From the NCBI GenBank assembly GCA_907164885.2, contig OU015501.1:66378808-66442807 (forward strand): 64,000 bases of DNA, in the 5' to 3' direction. Shown here piece by piece: positions 1 to 14,960 of the stretch. This DNA is from Dolomedes plantarius (taxonomy: Eukaryota > Arthropoda > Arachnida > Araneae > Dolomedidae). Both the position numbers and the translations under genes were made by a program. The notes below the pieces were generated by a model that was not told the origin of the DNA, did no database searches, and saw nothing but the letters and a program-made list of their open reading frames with translations. Position 1 is the stretch's first letter. Every line of letters begins with the position of its first letter.

Positions 1-156
1 AAAGAATTAAAGCTTAATTACAATTTTTCTACGTCTTTTTTTCTGTATTTCGCATTGATAAGCGTGTACTATCCATTTTATGACAATACGTGGCTGTCTC
101 GCACGGTTTTCTTAACTTCTTTGCTTGCTCCCTAATTTTTTTGAGCAGTGTATATA
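1..156. other. AT-rich flank, no feature
   Basis: No coding frame, repeat or RNA signature is visible. It ends at the TA target site of the MITE that starts at 157. Confidence 0.6.
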
Positions 157-329
157 CTGTGGAATCTCGATCGATCGTTTTCGGAATCATCGTTTTCCCG
201 TAGGTGTCGTTTATTTCATCCAGTCCCGACGATCATATTGCTTTGTTATGTTCCCGGATCTATCGTTTTCCCGCATTTATCGTTCATTTTAGTCGGTCCC
301 TTGAAAAACGATAGATCGAGATTCCACTG
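157..329. mobile_element. Short pogo/Tigger-type MITE with TA target duplication
   Basis: This 173-bp non-coding element is bounded by inverted repeats. The left end reads CTGTGGAATCTCGATCGATC from 157, and the right end on the opposite strand reads CAGTGGAATCTCGATCTATC. TA dinucleotides sit at 155-156 and 330-331. Further copies of the same ATCGTTTTCCCG-like motif recur inside (about 187 and 260). TA target duplications and CAGT-like ends followed by a direct reference motif are typical of non-autonomous pogo/Tigger (Tc1/mariner superfamily) elements. No transposase is encoded. The right end abuts the (AT)n tract that separates it from the next transposon. Confidence 0.75.
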
Positions 330-369
330 TATATATATATATATACATATATATATATAGAGTGTACTG

Positions 370-409
<40 letters not shown>

Positions 410-414
410 TATAC

Positions 415-468
<54 letters not shown>

Positions 469-475
469 GTATATA
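330..475. repeat. (AT)n microsatellite
   Basis: Alternating AT tract with occasional TATG, TACA and GAGTG interruptions. It lies between the MITE ending at 329 and the Tc1-like element starting at 476. Open frames through it are Tyr-Ile repeat artefacts. Confidence 0.95.
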
Positions 476-3289
<2,814 letters not shown>

Positions 3290-3537
3290 GCAAAGAAGGC
3301 ACGCGACGCTTACAAAGTACGTTGAAAAACATCGTCACCGTATGACATAGAAAGCAGATAGACAAAACTTTTTTGTTTGTTGGTAGGTTGATTTTTTTTT
3401 CACAAACTGACAACGAATAACGGAGAGGAAATCGAGATTTCGCTAGACGGTGTAAGAGACGTAGACTTTATTCGGCATACCAGAGGGGAATTAAAACCTT
3501 TGAAAAGGAAAGCTTAGATCGTTGTTAAGGAGTTACA

Positions 3538-3595
3538 ATGTGGAACATAAAAAGCGGGGAGAGTGATATGACTTTGATTTTAAACGTGAAGAAAG
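3538..3595 (+). other. Possible 5' coding exon ending at a splice donor
   Basis: Between about 3290 and 3610 the GC content rises above the surroundings. An ATG at 3538-3540 (A at -3) opens 19 codons, MWNIKSGESDMTLILNVKK, followed by one extra base. It ends exactly at a strong donor consensus, AAAG|GTAAGTT, with GT at 3596-3597. I do not recognise the peptide. It has no signal peptide or membrane segment. An upstream open stretch (about 3397-3513, other frame, ending in TAG) is also Glu/Asp-rich. No downstream acceptor or second exon could be identified, so this may be chance. Confidence 0.15.
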
Positions 3596-3609
3596 GTAAG
3601 TTGCAAGTG

Positions 3610-3904
3610 GGAGATATACTGTAAGCCAGATACATTTGCCGTAACTTTGTTCTTCGGCTTTAGTCGTAATAAGCTCTCGTTTCTTATTGAAATCGTCGCA
3701 TACCTTTTAATTTACTGACTTTGCCTTCTAGCATTTCTTGGATTAAAAAAGTAAAATATTTTTATAAAACTTCTATAGAAGGGACAGTTAATGAAACAAA
3801 TGCACCTACAACGTTTTAAGTGGGCCTATTCGATACTGCTACACCTACAGTTTGTTTATTACTTTAATATACATTTTTAACTGTTTTTACAAACTTGGGG
3901 ACAT
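3610..3904. other. AT-rich DNA, nothing recognised
   Basis: No feature is supported. If the exon candidate at 3538-3595 is real, this would be the start of its intron. Confidence 0.5.
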
Positions 3905-3953
3905 TTCAAGAGTATATATCTTAGCAGTAGTTGCTAAGATATATACTCTTGAA
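3905..3953. repeat. Perfect 22-bp inverted repeat with 5-nt loop
   Basis: Arms at 3905-3926 and 3932-3953 are perfectly complementary (left arm TTCAAGAGTATATATCTTAG and on to 3926) around the loop GTAGT. A second, smaller hairpin with an 8-bp stem and also a 5-nt loop (CAACT) lies at 4029-4049. The loop is too short for a typical animal pre-miRNA. A local inverted duplication or snap-back event is the simpler reading. Confidence 0.9.
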
Positions 3954-6900
3954 GTTGATAAGATTTTTTTATTTTAGCTATGGACTAATGAGAGCAACCA
4001 TTTTCTGTTGATTTCCAAAAGCAAAATCACTCACACCAACTGTGTGAGTCGAACGAACAGACTCTGGCCAAAAATAATTTTAATCGTTGTTCTTTTATTG
4101 CAGTTAAGTGACATAAATATTGCTTTAACTTTGTTTCTGAGAAATATAAAAGTGAATCTCTAGTGGAATTATAAAGATTCTGGTTTTTAACATGATTGTA
4201 GAAATGAAAAAAAAAATTTTCCTCGTAAAGAGCAATTTCTTTAAGATGCACTTTAGATTAAGCATATATTTTAGCTTTAGTTATGCAAACACGAACTAAA
4301 CAGTAAAGTTGCACAGTTATACTGAACAAATTTCAATTATTTTACTTTATAGTATTCAGAGTATTGTTAAAATCAATTCATAATTACATTTTTAAACTTC
4401 GAAGTAGAAGTTAGTTATGAACGTAAAATATTTAGGATAAGAGGAGATGAAATCAATCTTATATCTCATTTAAGGAAAAAATCTGAACAGGAGTAGAGTA
4501 AAAATTAAGATTTAATTCATTTAGACTAAACACAGAATTAAACTAAAAAAAGGTAATAACAGGAATAATAAAAAATAGGAGTAAATTAAAAGATGATAAA
4601 GGTATACAAATTTCCTCGTTAGAAAAGTTTAACTCTACTAAGGTATTTATTACAGCACAAATTTAATGGGAAGCTCGGTGGTATTTGTAAAACTTTTATT
4701 GAAAGAAAAAGTTATAAATTAATTTAAAGTTGAAAATTAAGGTAAAGGTGGTGTACATGGCATAAATTCAGTTTTTTTTTTGCCATGACTAAATATTTAA
4801 AGTGCAATCAATAATTTAATAAATTCTTCTAAAAGAACACCAAAGATAATGTAAACGAATTTTTACTGATGTATATGTTTGATAAAGCATTTTAATTTCA
4901 CATTGACTATAATATTTATTTTTGTATGCAATGACACAGCAAAAATTGGGAATAACAATCATTAACAATCTCGTTAGAAATCGAAAAGTCTCACATAATG
5001 ATAATTATTTACGAATTCACTACTTTTTTTACAGGTTAGGTACGATATGCATTTATTTAGTAAAGTACTTCACATTAACTTTACAAATAACAATTATTCA
5101 CTATACAATAATTGTGATTTTTATTTTGTTAACATAAAATAGACAAGAGAAGTTACTAAAAAATGCACATTCGAGTTTCAAACGGTCTTGGCCATTTTGA
5201 GCTGAAAAATATTCAACAAACACAGAAACTTCAGGATTCAGTTTACGCAGATATGTCTTTCGTAACAGAAAAATGGGAGTAATTAATTTGAAATCTTGTA
5301 TAAAAGTTTCTGGTTACCAAATAATAAAGCTTTTTAAATTCATTTCTTCCTGTTTATATTTATACTGATTCCTTGTTTATATTTATACTGCAAATGTTTT
5401 AGAGAAAGTATAAATGGAAATAATGTAATAAGGTACTAAATAAAGCACATATAAATATCATAAATGTAAATTCTACATCCAAATATTAAGTGTCTGTGTG
5501 TAAACAATATGGTAAATTCTTTTCTTTGATACTACAATTTGTTCCTACCATTATTTACGGAAGGGAACGTGTGTATATATGTGTGCGCATGTGTTTGTGT
5601 GTATGCATAGCAAAAATTTAAATTGAGCAACTGTCTGAGACAACTCTTGCGGTCAAATTTTATATTTTGCGGTCAAACAAAAGCTTAACTAATTTAAGCT
5701 GCTGCATAGTGATTCATAAAAATTTATTCCGTTATTCATATTTTTCCTCTGCAATATATTTAAAAGCAATGCTATTTTTCCTGTCTGTTTGATAATAAAC
5801 ATTCATAAAGCCTTAATTTTGTTTTAAAGAATGTTAACGATTTATATGTCAGTTATTAAAATTCAAAATCTCTCAAGTTTTCATTTACGTATTCCCTTTT
5901 GTTGTAATTAAAGAATGAATAGAGTTGTTGATCACAGTTATTTATGGAATAAACAGTTCGATCAGCAATATAATTTAGTTTATTGAGGACAGGAAACACG
6001 CATTTTCATAAAAGTTGGCTAGGAAAAAAAATTAATGAAATTTAATTAAAACATCTAATTGATGCATATTACTTTCTTTGAAGTCATCTATTTAAATTTT
6101 CCTTACCCGCAATCTAGATCTACTGATGTGTAGAAAAGAATTAAAAAATAGAGGTAATTTTTTCTGTCAACATAAATTTGCTTTTCAATTTACGTTCCTA
6201 AATTATAATGCGCTCTGAACTAAACATTTTCATTTTAAAAAATAAATTAAGGTTAAAAGGAAACGATACATTTATGCAGATGTATACTGTAAATTAAGGC
6301 TGTTCTATGTAAAACTAAATATTAAAGAGAAAAACTCGCATTTAATTACGCATCGTGACTATAATTAGATCGTTTAAAGCTTTGAAGCAGAAAAACAGCA
6401 ACTATGAAATAGAGGAATTTTCTTTACCTAGTAACATCGTATTTCTGAATTATTTTTTAAAATATTTTGAAAAAAATTCAAGGAGGTAGTTGTATTAAAG
6501 TACTGATCCCTCTTCAAGAAACATTCCTATACTTTAATATGAGAGTCTGCATATTAAAAATATATTCTATTAGCTTATTACGCCTTGCATACAAGGTTTA
6601 ATCTAAAGAAAATTAAACAGAACTAAATATGCAAACCTAAATTTACAGTGGAAAATACGATGGAAGTTATATACTGAAAAATGCACGTAACAAAAATGTC
6701 GTGATTCGAAACGCAGAAGTTAAGAAAATATTCTTTTCTAAATTAGAAAACATGCTTTATGAAATGAGAGAGAACACTATATTTTTTTTCTAGTTTAAGA
6801 AACTCAAGGAAATGATTTGGATATTAACACTGGCTGGGATATAATGTAACATTTCTTAAAGGCTTTAAGGAGTTTTTAAAAATTATTTAAAAATTTTATA

Positions 6901-9259
6901 TTTTTGTTATTCAGTGACATTGAGCACACTATGCTAATACATTTTATTATCGCAGTATATAAAAATTAAGCATAAAAAGAAGATTTCTCACCCTTCGCAC
7001 TTAGCATAGATTGCGTAAATGAACTGTCGTAATATGCAATGAAGAATCAAGAAACCTCGCTGTATAGATACATAATTCGCAGATTCCTGCAATAATCATG
7101 CATGAGGTACTACAGCTTAGCGGGGAAAACTGACGCATTCAATATTTAATGCTTCTGTCACTTAATATTAATCAGGTCTAAATACCAGTGGATCAACTGT
7201 GCATAGGGAGAACTTAAACGATTCTTGTTGACGTCATCAACATATTGAGCCACCCTAGTAGTCAAACAGGAATGAACAAAATACCATGATTAAAGTCATT
7301 TCTGATGCAGTGTTAACAGACTTGGGTTCACCACTGCAGGAAATTGCTTTGAACTTTGAGAGATTCATATGATTATAACAACTTGAAAATATTTCATTAG
7401 TTTCGTTTATATTTCGATAACCTTTAATATTTTTTAAGGCAAGAATTTTATCAACCGGGAGTTAAATTTAGTGAAAAAAATGAGGAATTTAGTTTATCAA
7501 ATATTTTTAATCCTTGAGATACTAACTTTGATACTGTAAGACAAGCGAAGATTAATTCAAAATTCCCATTTATGAATTGCAAAATATTTTATTTCATGGT
7601 ATTTTTAATGTTTGAAATCAAAAAACAAAATTATAGATTTAATAGAAAGGATCCTTTATTCATTGTTTTGATAATTTCTCTCTCAAAATCATTACTTACA
7701 AAAACTTTTCAGTAATTTTAAGTAATTCCTAGAAATTAAAATTTTAAATCTGGAGAGGACAGTGTATTACAACGTTAATATTAGTTGACAGGTTGAAGTT
7801 TTATTTCAGTTTTTTTAAACGCTTAAATTTATGTGGGTTCAACCTGGGTTCAATGGTGTCTGAATGATAAATTCATAAACTGTTTGACAAGTTCCTTTTT
7901 GCAACAAAGCCATGTAACTCGCATTATCTAAAACAGGATAGATTATCCACAAGCACACAATTACCTCAATACAAATAATTAAAAAATAGTACAAAATTCC
8001 TGTTGAGTGAGATTTTTCATCACTATGAAATAAACAAAATTCAAACTTTCAATCTTCTTCAGTTTTTGAAGTCGAACTTGTAACCTAAGAGCTTAAACGA
8101 TAAACATAATTTAAAAATCTTGCTATAAACCGAGTTCTAGATTGTTTGTTTTTTCTGTAATTGCCCACTTTCGCGTTAAGTTAAGTGTCTCACTTATACG
8201 CAGTTTTTATTGAAAAATATTTGCAGATAAAGAGCACTATCTTCTAATACTCATACGATTTGACCTTTCAAATCATCAGATCCTAAATAATGTAACTTTT
8301 TGAAAATTATAACAATAGAACAGATTATTAATCTTTATAATTTATGTCTCATATTGTTGTCCATTTTCGTAGAGCCTTTTTCGTAGAGTAATATTTTCTT
8401 ATGAAAAATTATACCCCGATGTATGCCAGACTACACAAAATGCTGGCAGTAACTGCATACTCACACAAGCATTCGTACAAACATATGCAATATTCTCTAT
8501 GTATATGCATGATGAAACTATGAAAAGATTTATATCTCTGTTCCGAGAAAGGAATCCAGATTTATAAAAACTCGAGCTAAAAATATGCCCAAATAATAAT
8601 GCAGAAAATGCAACTCGTCAGCAAATTTAAAATAGGATTTTTAGAAAAGAAGCTCAAAATTGCAATGCATTTGCAATATAAATAAGAGTCAAAGAGCCTT
8701 AGAAATAAATTGATATGTCATGAGCGTTTAAATTGATAAAAATGGCTTATTTTGCACTCGTAGTTCATTTCAAAAAATGCTAAACAAACTTCATAATCAA
8801 AATTATCAAAATTATCAAGAGGTCTTTCCTTGAGATAGCATATTTGATAATTTAACGTATTTTTAAAGAAATAATATCTTAGTTCATTTTATCAGGTATA
8901 TTAATCGGCTATATAAATTTTCTTTATAAATGTTTTACAGTAAAACAAAAGTGTATATCATAATTTTAGGGAAGCACATCCGTAACTGAATTTAGAATTT
9001 ATTTGAATTGAATTTATTTTAATTAAATTGACAACTTATTATTTAAACTTGTTATGAGTTATTGTGTTCGTTGATCTCTATAACAAATTACATGTTGCCT
9101 AGTATCATGTCTTTTGTAAATGGAAGAAGTTTTTCCCTTTAAATGTATGATATGTGAGAACTGAGTGCTCATTTCAGCACCGAGTTTTGTTCAGTCATTT
9201 TATTTTGGTGGAACTACTGTGTGTAGAGCCAATACATGAGAGGAACTTAGCTATTGACA
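3954..9259. other. Long AT-rich stretch without genes
   Basis: More than 5 kb with no plausible exon, transposon end or RNA gene. Minor features are a GT-rich patch at about 5571-5605 and a perfect CRE-like palindrome TGACGTCA at 7229-7236, which is close to chance expectation. A short tandem duplication at 5348-5391 is listed separately. Confidence 0.55.
5348..5391. repeat. 22-bp tandem duplication
   Basis: Two adjacent copies of a TTGTTTATATTTATACTG-like unit differ by small changes at their edges. It looks like a simple slippage duplication. Confidence 0.8.
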
Positions 9260-9830
9260 ATCGGAATCTAGAAAGGATGACACAGACGCTTTGCAATCTA
9301 TCCAATACGAGGCTTGGGCTTTATTAGCGCAACAAGTCTCGCTGCACCTGTAGATATAGCGATGCTAAACGCGTTCGGCGCTCCAACTAATGTAAAGTTT
9401 ATTTCGGACCATCTGATGTGATTAGCACGCGTATATAATAACTCTAAACATATCGGTGCTGCGTAATTGTTGGAGCGCTTTCTAAACATTGACCTGCGTT
9501 GTGACAAAAGAGAGGGAGGGGGAGGTTACTAATAACCAAGCCGGCTTTTCTTCTCGTCCTTCTAATCCGTGGGGATACGGCTAATTAGAGCGTTTATTAG
9601 CACTAGCGGTATTTTCCTCTTTCAAGCCGAAATCAATGCTGGCGCATCATTCTGAATTAGCGAGAGCTTTTCGAAGAGATAGTTCCTTAACCATTAAAAG
9701 GATTACACTGGTCTTTAGAGAGCTGTGAAATTTTAATAAGCGAACGCAAACCATGCGTGAATAATTTAGAGGTAAAACATTTCCTCCAAACCCAGTCTGC
9801 GAGGGAAGGAAAATATGCCTTTCCAATACT
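9260..9830. promoter_or_regulatory. GC-elevated island rich in ATTAG cores
   Basis: Base composition changes sharply to near-balanced, while open frames stay short. The homeodomain core ATTAG occurs at 9323, 9421, 9584, 9596 and 9656. Four of these five extend to ATTAGC, followed by GCG/ACG-like sequence. The reverse core CTAAT occurs at about 9388, 9528, 9572 (as TCTAATCC, the bicoid/Otx K50 type) and 9581. A purine run GAGGGAGGGGGAGG lies near 9511. Developmental enhancers and conserved non-coding elements in arthropods often look like this. Function is inference; no conservation data are available here. Confidence 0.3.
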
Positions 9831-12800
9831 CACCAGTAGGTAACGAAAGAACCTCTCTGAACAAGAGTTATTTCTTAGTTCAAAGACTTAAGAAGGTCAA
9901 AATGAATAAAAAATGGCTTAAACTCAAAAGTTTAGGAGTGGTTATCTCGATTTTTTTTCGTCTACAGCTTATTTTTTATAGCCATGTAATATGGCTGAAA
10001 TAAATAAAATCCGTACAACTCATTCAGATATATTATATTTTTTTCTTATATGGAAAACATCTTTTTTTGCAAATATTTGATTTTAAATGCATTTTAAAAA
10101 CTTTAAAAATATAAAGTAAATATAAAACTTAGAATTTTTCTGCAAAAAAACCATATATAAGTATTTTTGCAGAATAATGTATATTCTTTCCAGATTAAGC
10201 AAATTAATATAGTTTCCCTGTTTTTATCCATTCCTTCACTTCATTTCGTCAAATAGCACACATTTGTCATCATTTATTACGACCGTAATAGTAGGGTCAA
10301 CAGGTAATGGTTTGTTCATCTTTAATGTCTGAAAAATGTATTGATGAAATCCCTTAATTGTGAAAACCATTATACGAGTAAAATGTTAGTATAATTAAAA
10401 TGAAATAAGAAATTTAATATTCCATATTTCTGTATTTAGTTTTGCTGAGATTGGAACGTGTATCTTATATTTATCGCTATTTCAAAATAGGAAAATTTTC
10501 TGCGTGAGTCGTCGTAAGGTATGATATTCAGATGATAAAATTACCTTAAACTTTTATATGATCTTCAAGCAAAGACTCTAGCTTCAAAGTTCGTGGTTTG
10601 TAGGTTCAATTCCTGTAGTTGACAGATAGTCGTTACATGTTTTCTCACATAAACATGAATGATGAAGCTTGTTATTTTTCGCATTCCCTCATAAAATTCA
10701 AGAGTAAAATCTGTTTAGAAACATTCATCCTTTTTAATGTAGAAACACATAGAGTGAGTGTGCTGTATATACCGTATAAACCCTAATAAAACACTTACAT
10801 ATTCTAAATGTTTGCAAATCCAAACGTATTTTGCAGAAAGGGCATTTCTATCATATGATCTATAAATCAAATATTTGATATGCCTCTTTAATTTCCTAAT
10901 TCCTACTTCTTTCTAATAATCTCTATAACCAAATCAAAAATTTGATGTTTTATCAATTATATGAAACTTCCATTATTTTTCATCTGTAAAAAATTTCTTC
11001 ATTCAAACTATTTACATAAGAATTTGAATGAAAAAATTCAAAGTATTTTAATTGTGTAATTTGTTGAACTCCAGCAAAGATTCTTCTCAAATTCCTCTTT
11101 GAAAGACTCTTGATGGAAAAATTGTTCCACTTGTGTACTAAGTTCACAACATCTATTCGTAATCCAAAGTATATAATACCATCCATAATGTGATTTGTTA
11201 CATGTCCACTTTCCTATGTACTTTTTAAGCCGGGAGATATTGACAATGAAAGAATGTATACCTTTAATCACATATAAAATTATTACTCATTGTCTTCTCT
11301 TATAATAACTATATGAAAAATGCATTCATTTCTTAAAATACTTGTTTACCTTATCTGAAAGTTACTTTGTATAGCTATTTAGATCATGATACTTCATTCC
11401 CGTAAGTTCAATGAGTAAACGTAATGCACCTATAAAATCCTTTTTGAAAATTTAATGGACTCACATCTTCGTTCTTTATTGAAACTTTCTATTTAGATAC
11501 AAATTTAAAGTTCGAAAGAATCCGTAATTCACAAAATAAAGGTTACCTAAGAATCAAAAGAGCTGCTTTTCTAAATAAGACGTTATTTCACCTAATTATA
11601 ATTATTCCTAAATTTTGGGCCAACAACTAAGACAAACATAGATTTATTTTTAAAACTCCAAGCCATTTGACAATTTTAAGGCAATATTTTAGTCATTTAT
11701 TTCCCTTATATCAGACGGATACATATCCCATGATAACATGGGATACGTATGTGTCGTTACCTAAATATTTTTCTCGCTTGTCAAAAGAAATGTACCAGCG
11801 CTCCTCCTAAAATATTTACCATTAACTATATACCTACCATAGATCAGTCTATATGTTTGTTTTAGAGACTTTAATGTGCTTTTAAATATATACTCAAAAT
11901 GATATCTATAGATTTAATATGGAACTTCATACTTTAAATTCTACATCATTCTGTGTACAAGTTTACATTTTATATTAACATTTCTGTTTTCAAATCGTGA
12001 AATAACATAGAAACATCGCTAAAAGTATGCATGAATAAACACGAAAATATTCAGACACACAGAGTCCTGAAACAGTAATTCTATGTATTATATTGTGCTC
12101 AGAATGCGTGTATCATCAAAGCCAGTATCGCTGAATGTGCTTTGTTTACTAGGACAGAGGAGTGGATTATAGTCCGAGTCAATTATTCTGTCAATTGAAT
12201 GTATCGAAACAAATATCCCGACTAACGTTCGATCATTCCCCTACTCTCCCCAATATTTACTCTTTAGCACATTAACTGCCATCCCTTCCCAGTTTATTGA
12301 TGATAGAGATCATGAGAGGTTATCCTCTCTGTTATCTGTACGAATGATCTGCTTGTGTGCTGTAAACATGAAGCTAGATTGCCTGGCAATCCAATCACAA
12401 TTGAGTTGTATAGGACAAGCTCTTCCAAACGGGACTGCACCATGCTAATAACTGCTTCAGGAAACGGCACTAAAAGACGGGGCATAAGGTGCGGGTAATT
12501 TAGGTTCTTCAAAAATGTGCTGTTCAAATTACAATTCCACATATTTTTTTAAAAGAAAACCTACAAATAAAACTAACTGCGTGCTTTATCGAAATTGTTG
12601 TTATTTATTGACTTTTAACTTTCTCGCTAAAAATTATGAAAATAGTTTTTCCATGATCTTAAAAATCTTAGATTCCTTTGTTTGTAATTTTGTATCTGGT
12701 ATTATAGACAAATTCAACGATATAGGTATATAACCTATTAAAATTTTTCCGCATTATACAGAGGGTAAAATTTATAAGGAATGTTTCTAATCAATATTGT

Positions 12801-14518
12801 GTTTTATTAAGTGTACGAATGCTCGTAGAGTTGAGTTTAGGTCTCAATTATACCCGTATTAGATCCAAACTAAAAGAGAGACTGCATTCCAAAAGATAGA
12901 TATCATTTAGACAGAAGTTCGAAACTCTTATTAAGATTTTATTAAAACCTTTGTGAAATCCGAAGATATCGACCCCTTTCCCTCGTTACCTTGACTATTT
13001 ATGAGGCATAAATTCTTCACTGACTTTAAACATCATTTCTAGATTAGAAAGTATATCCTTACAGTTATCATTAGACAACGTTATTTAAAAACAGAATCAC
13101 TAGACGATATTAAAAAACATCCCAGGTTGATCTAAATTTTTAAAACAATACAAACTTATCTTGCTCAATCAATGTTGGCTTTACTTTGTTCTCACGTAAG
13201 TGAAATCACACAATCAACCAGCTACAACAGAGAGGAAGACGCATAAACGTATTAGTTGAATCCCGTTTTAAAGTGAGCGGTTCGAATCTCAAAACTCAAC
13301 TCTCCCCTCCCTTAATATGCGATAAATAAATACATTGAATGGAAGTGAATTCGGGTGCTTAAGAAGTTATAACTAAGATTAAGATAAACTGATAGTCTCA
13401 TTAAAATTGCAAGGAGAAAATAAATTAAAACTTGAACTTGATGACGTACCACCTTTATAAGAAAGATGATATTTGAATGGATATATTTACATATTTTACA
13501 ACCTTTTGTTATTTTATTAAATTAAATAACTTGCTTTGTAATGAAAAAATAAATCTAATTAGTTCACAACTTATTTTGCTTATTATATTGAAGTTTTCGA
13601 AGATAACCTAAAATATTTCTTTCTATCAAAGATTTACTTAAGAAAAATTTAGGGCTCAGGTTTTATCTATCCAGAAAAAAACTGGATATTTCAATTTATC
13701 ATTTTTCAAAACACTCTCACTTTAGGACAGTTTTCCTGCTTTTTGTCTCAGAGTCCAACTAAAATACTCCCTTAAGGAGGGACTTTTGCGTTTGGGTACA
13801 CTTTCCAGAGAAACTGTGGTAAGCCATAGTAAGCGAAGAATACTCTGCTGAAATTTCAGTATACAGTCACTATTCCAACATCATCGACCTCTTTACAGAA
13901 AATAGGACTTACAAATAAATACGTATGATTCATGCCAGACCTCCGAGTCTTAACCACATGAAACTTACATCTTTAGCTAATATTAGCTATTGGTGCGTTT
14001 CTTAACTAAGTTCCTGTGATTGAAAACAAAAATATAGAATATAAGGAATTTATTGTCATGTCAAATATAAAAAAGGAAAAATATCTTAATGAGACTATGG
14101 AAGTTCAAACTCAGGAAGAGTCCCAAGAATCTCAAGTGTTGTTGCAACTTAACAAATGAGACTCATGTTGAATTCTAAAAATTAATCTCCATATTCATTA
14201 CTGTGCCAGGCTACAATGAATTCTAAAGGAGGGTTTGGTTGGTGTGGAGTATTAGTGTGTGAAAGAGGGAATGGGGTCTCTAAAAAGGGCTTTTGAATGA
14301 CTAAAATTGCTATTATTGACTGTAATAATAGTGGGATTGCCTGTTTTTGTGAAAAAGTAGCTGATTGCTGTGAATAAAAGCATCTCCAGCATCTTCTCAA
14401 AGAGAATATTATGGAACGGGGTGTTATTGAAATGATACAGAGTTGAGGGTATAGCCCATTTTCCTTTTTTTTAAATCTTGGTAACATTTTTCTAGCTGAA
14501 ATTTCATTCCTCTTATTA
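9831..14518. other. AT-rich stretch, no gene recognised
   Basis: No supported exon. Tracts resembling the tRNA B-box occur near 10602 (GGTTCAATTCC) and 13279 (GGTTCGAATCTC), but neither folds as a tRNA. An imperfect hairpin around TATCCCATG/CATGGGATA lies at 11724-11745. A modestly GC-rich patch lies at 12280-12500. Confidence 0.5.
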
Positions 14519-14960
14519 TTGTTTTCTTGTTTACATAAAATGTTAATAAGCTTTGTATTCTTTCAATTCATTTGAAAGGGAAAGCCGTCGAAAAAATCAT
14601 CTTCACCGGTAAAGATCAGTGAAGATGATCTTCAGTTATAGAGGATTATGAAAGTATATTTCTTACCTAAACGTCATTATTCTTATTATTGATTTCCACG
14701 TTTATATAAAATAATATTAGATTTTTTTTCAATTCACATAAAATAGGAAGACCTTGAAAGAATCATCTTCACCGGTAAAGATCAGTAAAGATGATCTTTA
14801 GTTATAGAGGATTATGAAAGTATATTTCATACCTACAAGTCATTATTATTCTTATTGATTTCCATGTTTATATAAAATTATGTTAGCCTTTTTCAGTTCA
14901 TGTAAAAGGGGAAGTCGTCGAAAGGATTATCTGGTAAAGATCAGTGAAAGGGTCTTTAAA
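14519..14960. repeat. Three-copy ~170-bp tandem repeat containing a hairpin
   Basis: Units begin at about 14521, 14691 and 14857 (periods 170 and 166); the third is truncated near 14960. Each carries a TTTCC/TTTTC-TTATATAAAAT start, a GGAAG-CGTCGAAA-like middle, and the block CATCTTCACCGGTAAAGATCA. In unit 1 that block forms a stem of ATCATCTTCAC (14596-14606) with GTGAAGATGAT (14619-14629). Unit 2 keeps it with one mismatch (14762-14795), and unit 3 has lost part. No protein is encoded. Confidence 0.9.

Noticed and set aside
3397..3513. Glu/Asp-rich open stretch before the 3.5 kb exon candidate
   Set aside because: Short, in a different frame from the ATG exon, and lacking a clear acceptor or start.
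7229..7236. Perfect CRE palindrome TGACGTCA
   Set aside because: An 8-mer of this composition is expected about once per 100 kb or so; no promoter context.
10595..10620. tRNA B-box-like GGTTCAATTCC
   Set aside because: No matching A-box or acceptor stem at the proper distance, and only a weak T stem with wobble pairs.
13270..13295. tRNA B-box-like GGTTCGAATCTC
   Set aside because: The T stem does not pair and no cloverleaf or SINE body with an A-rich tail can be traced.
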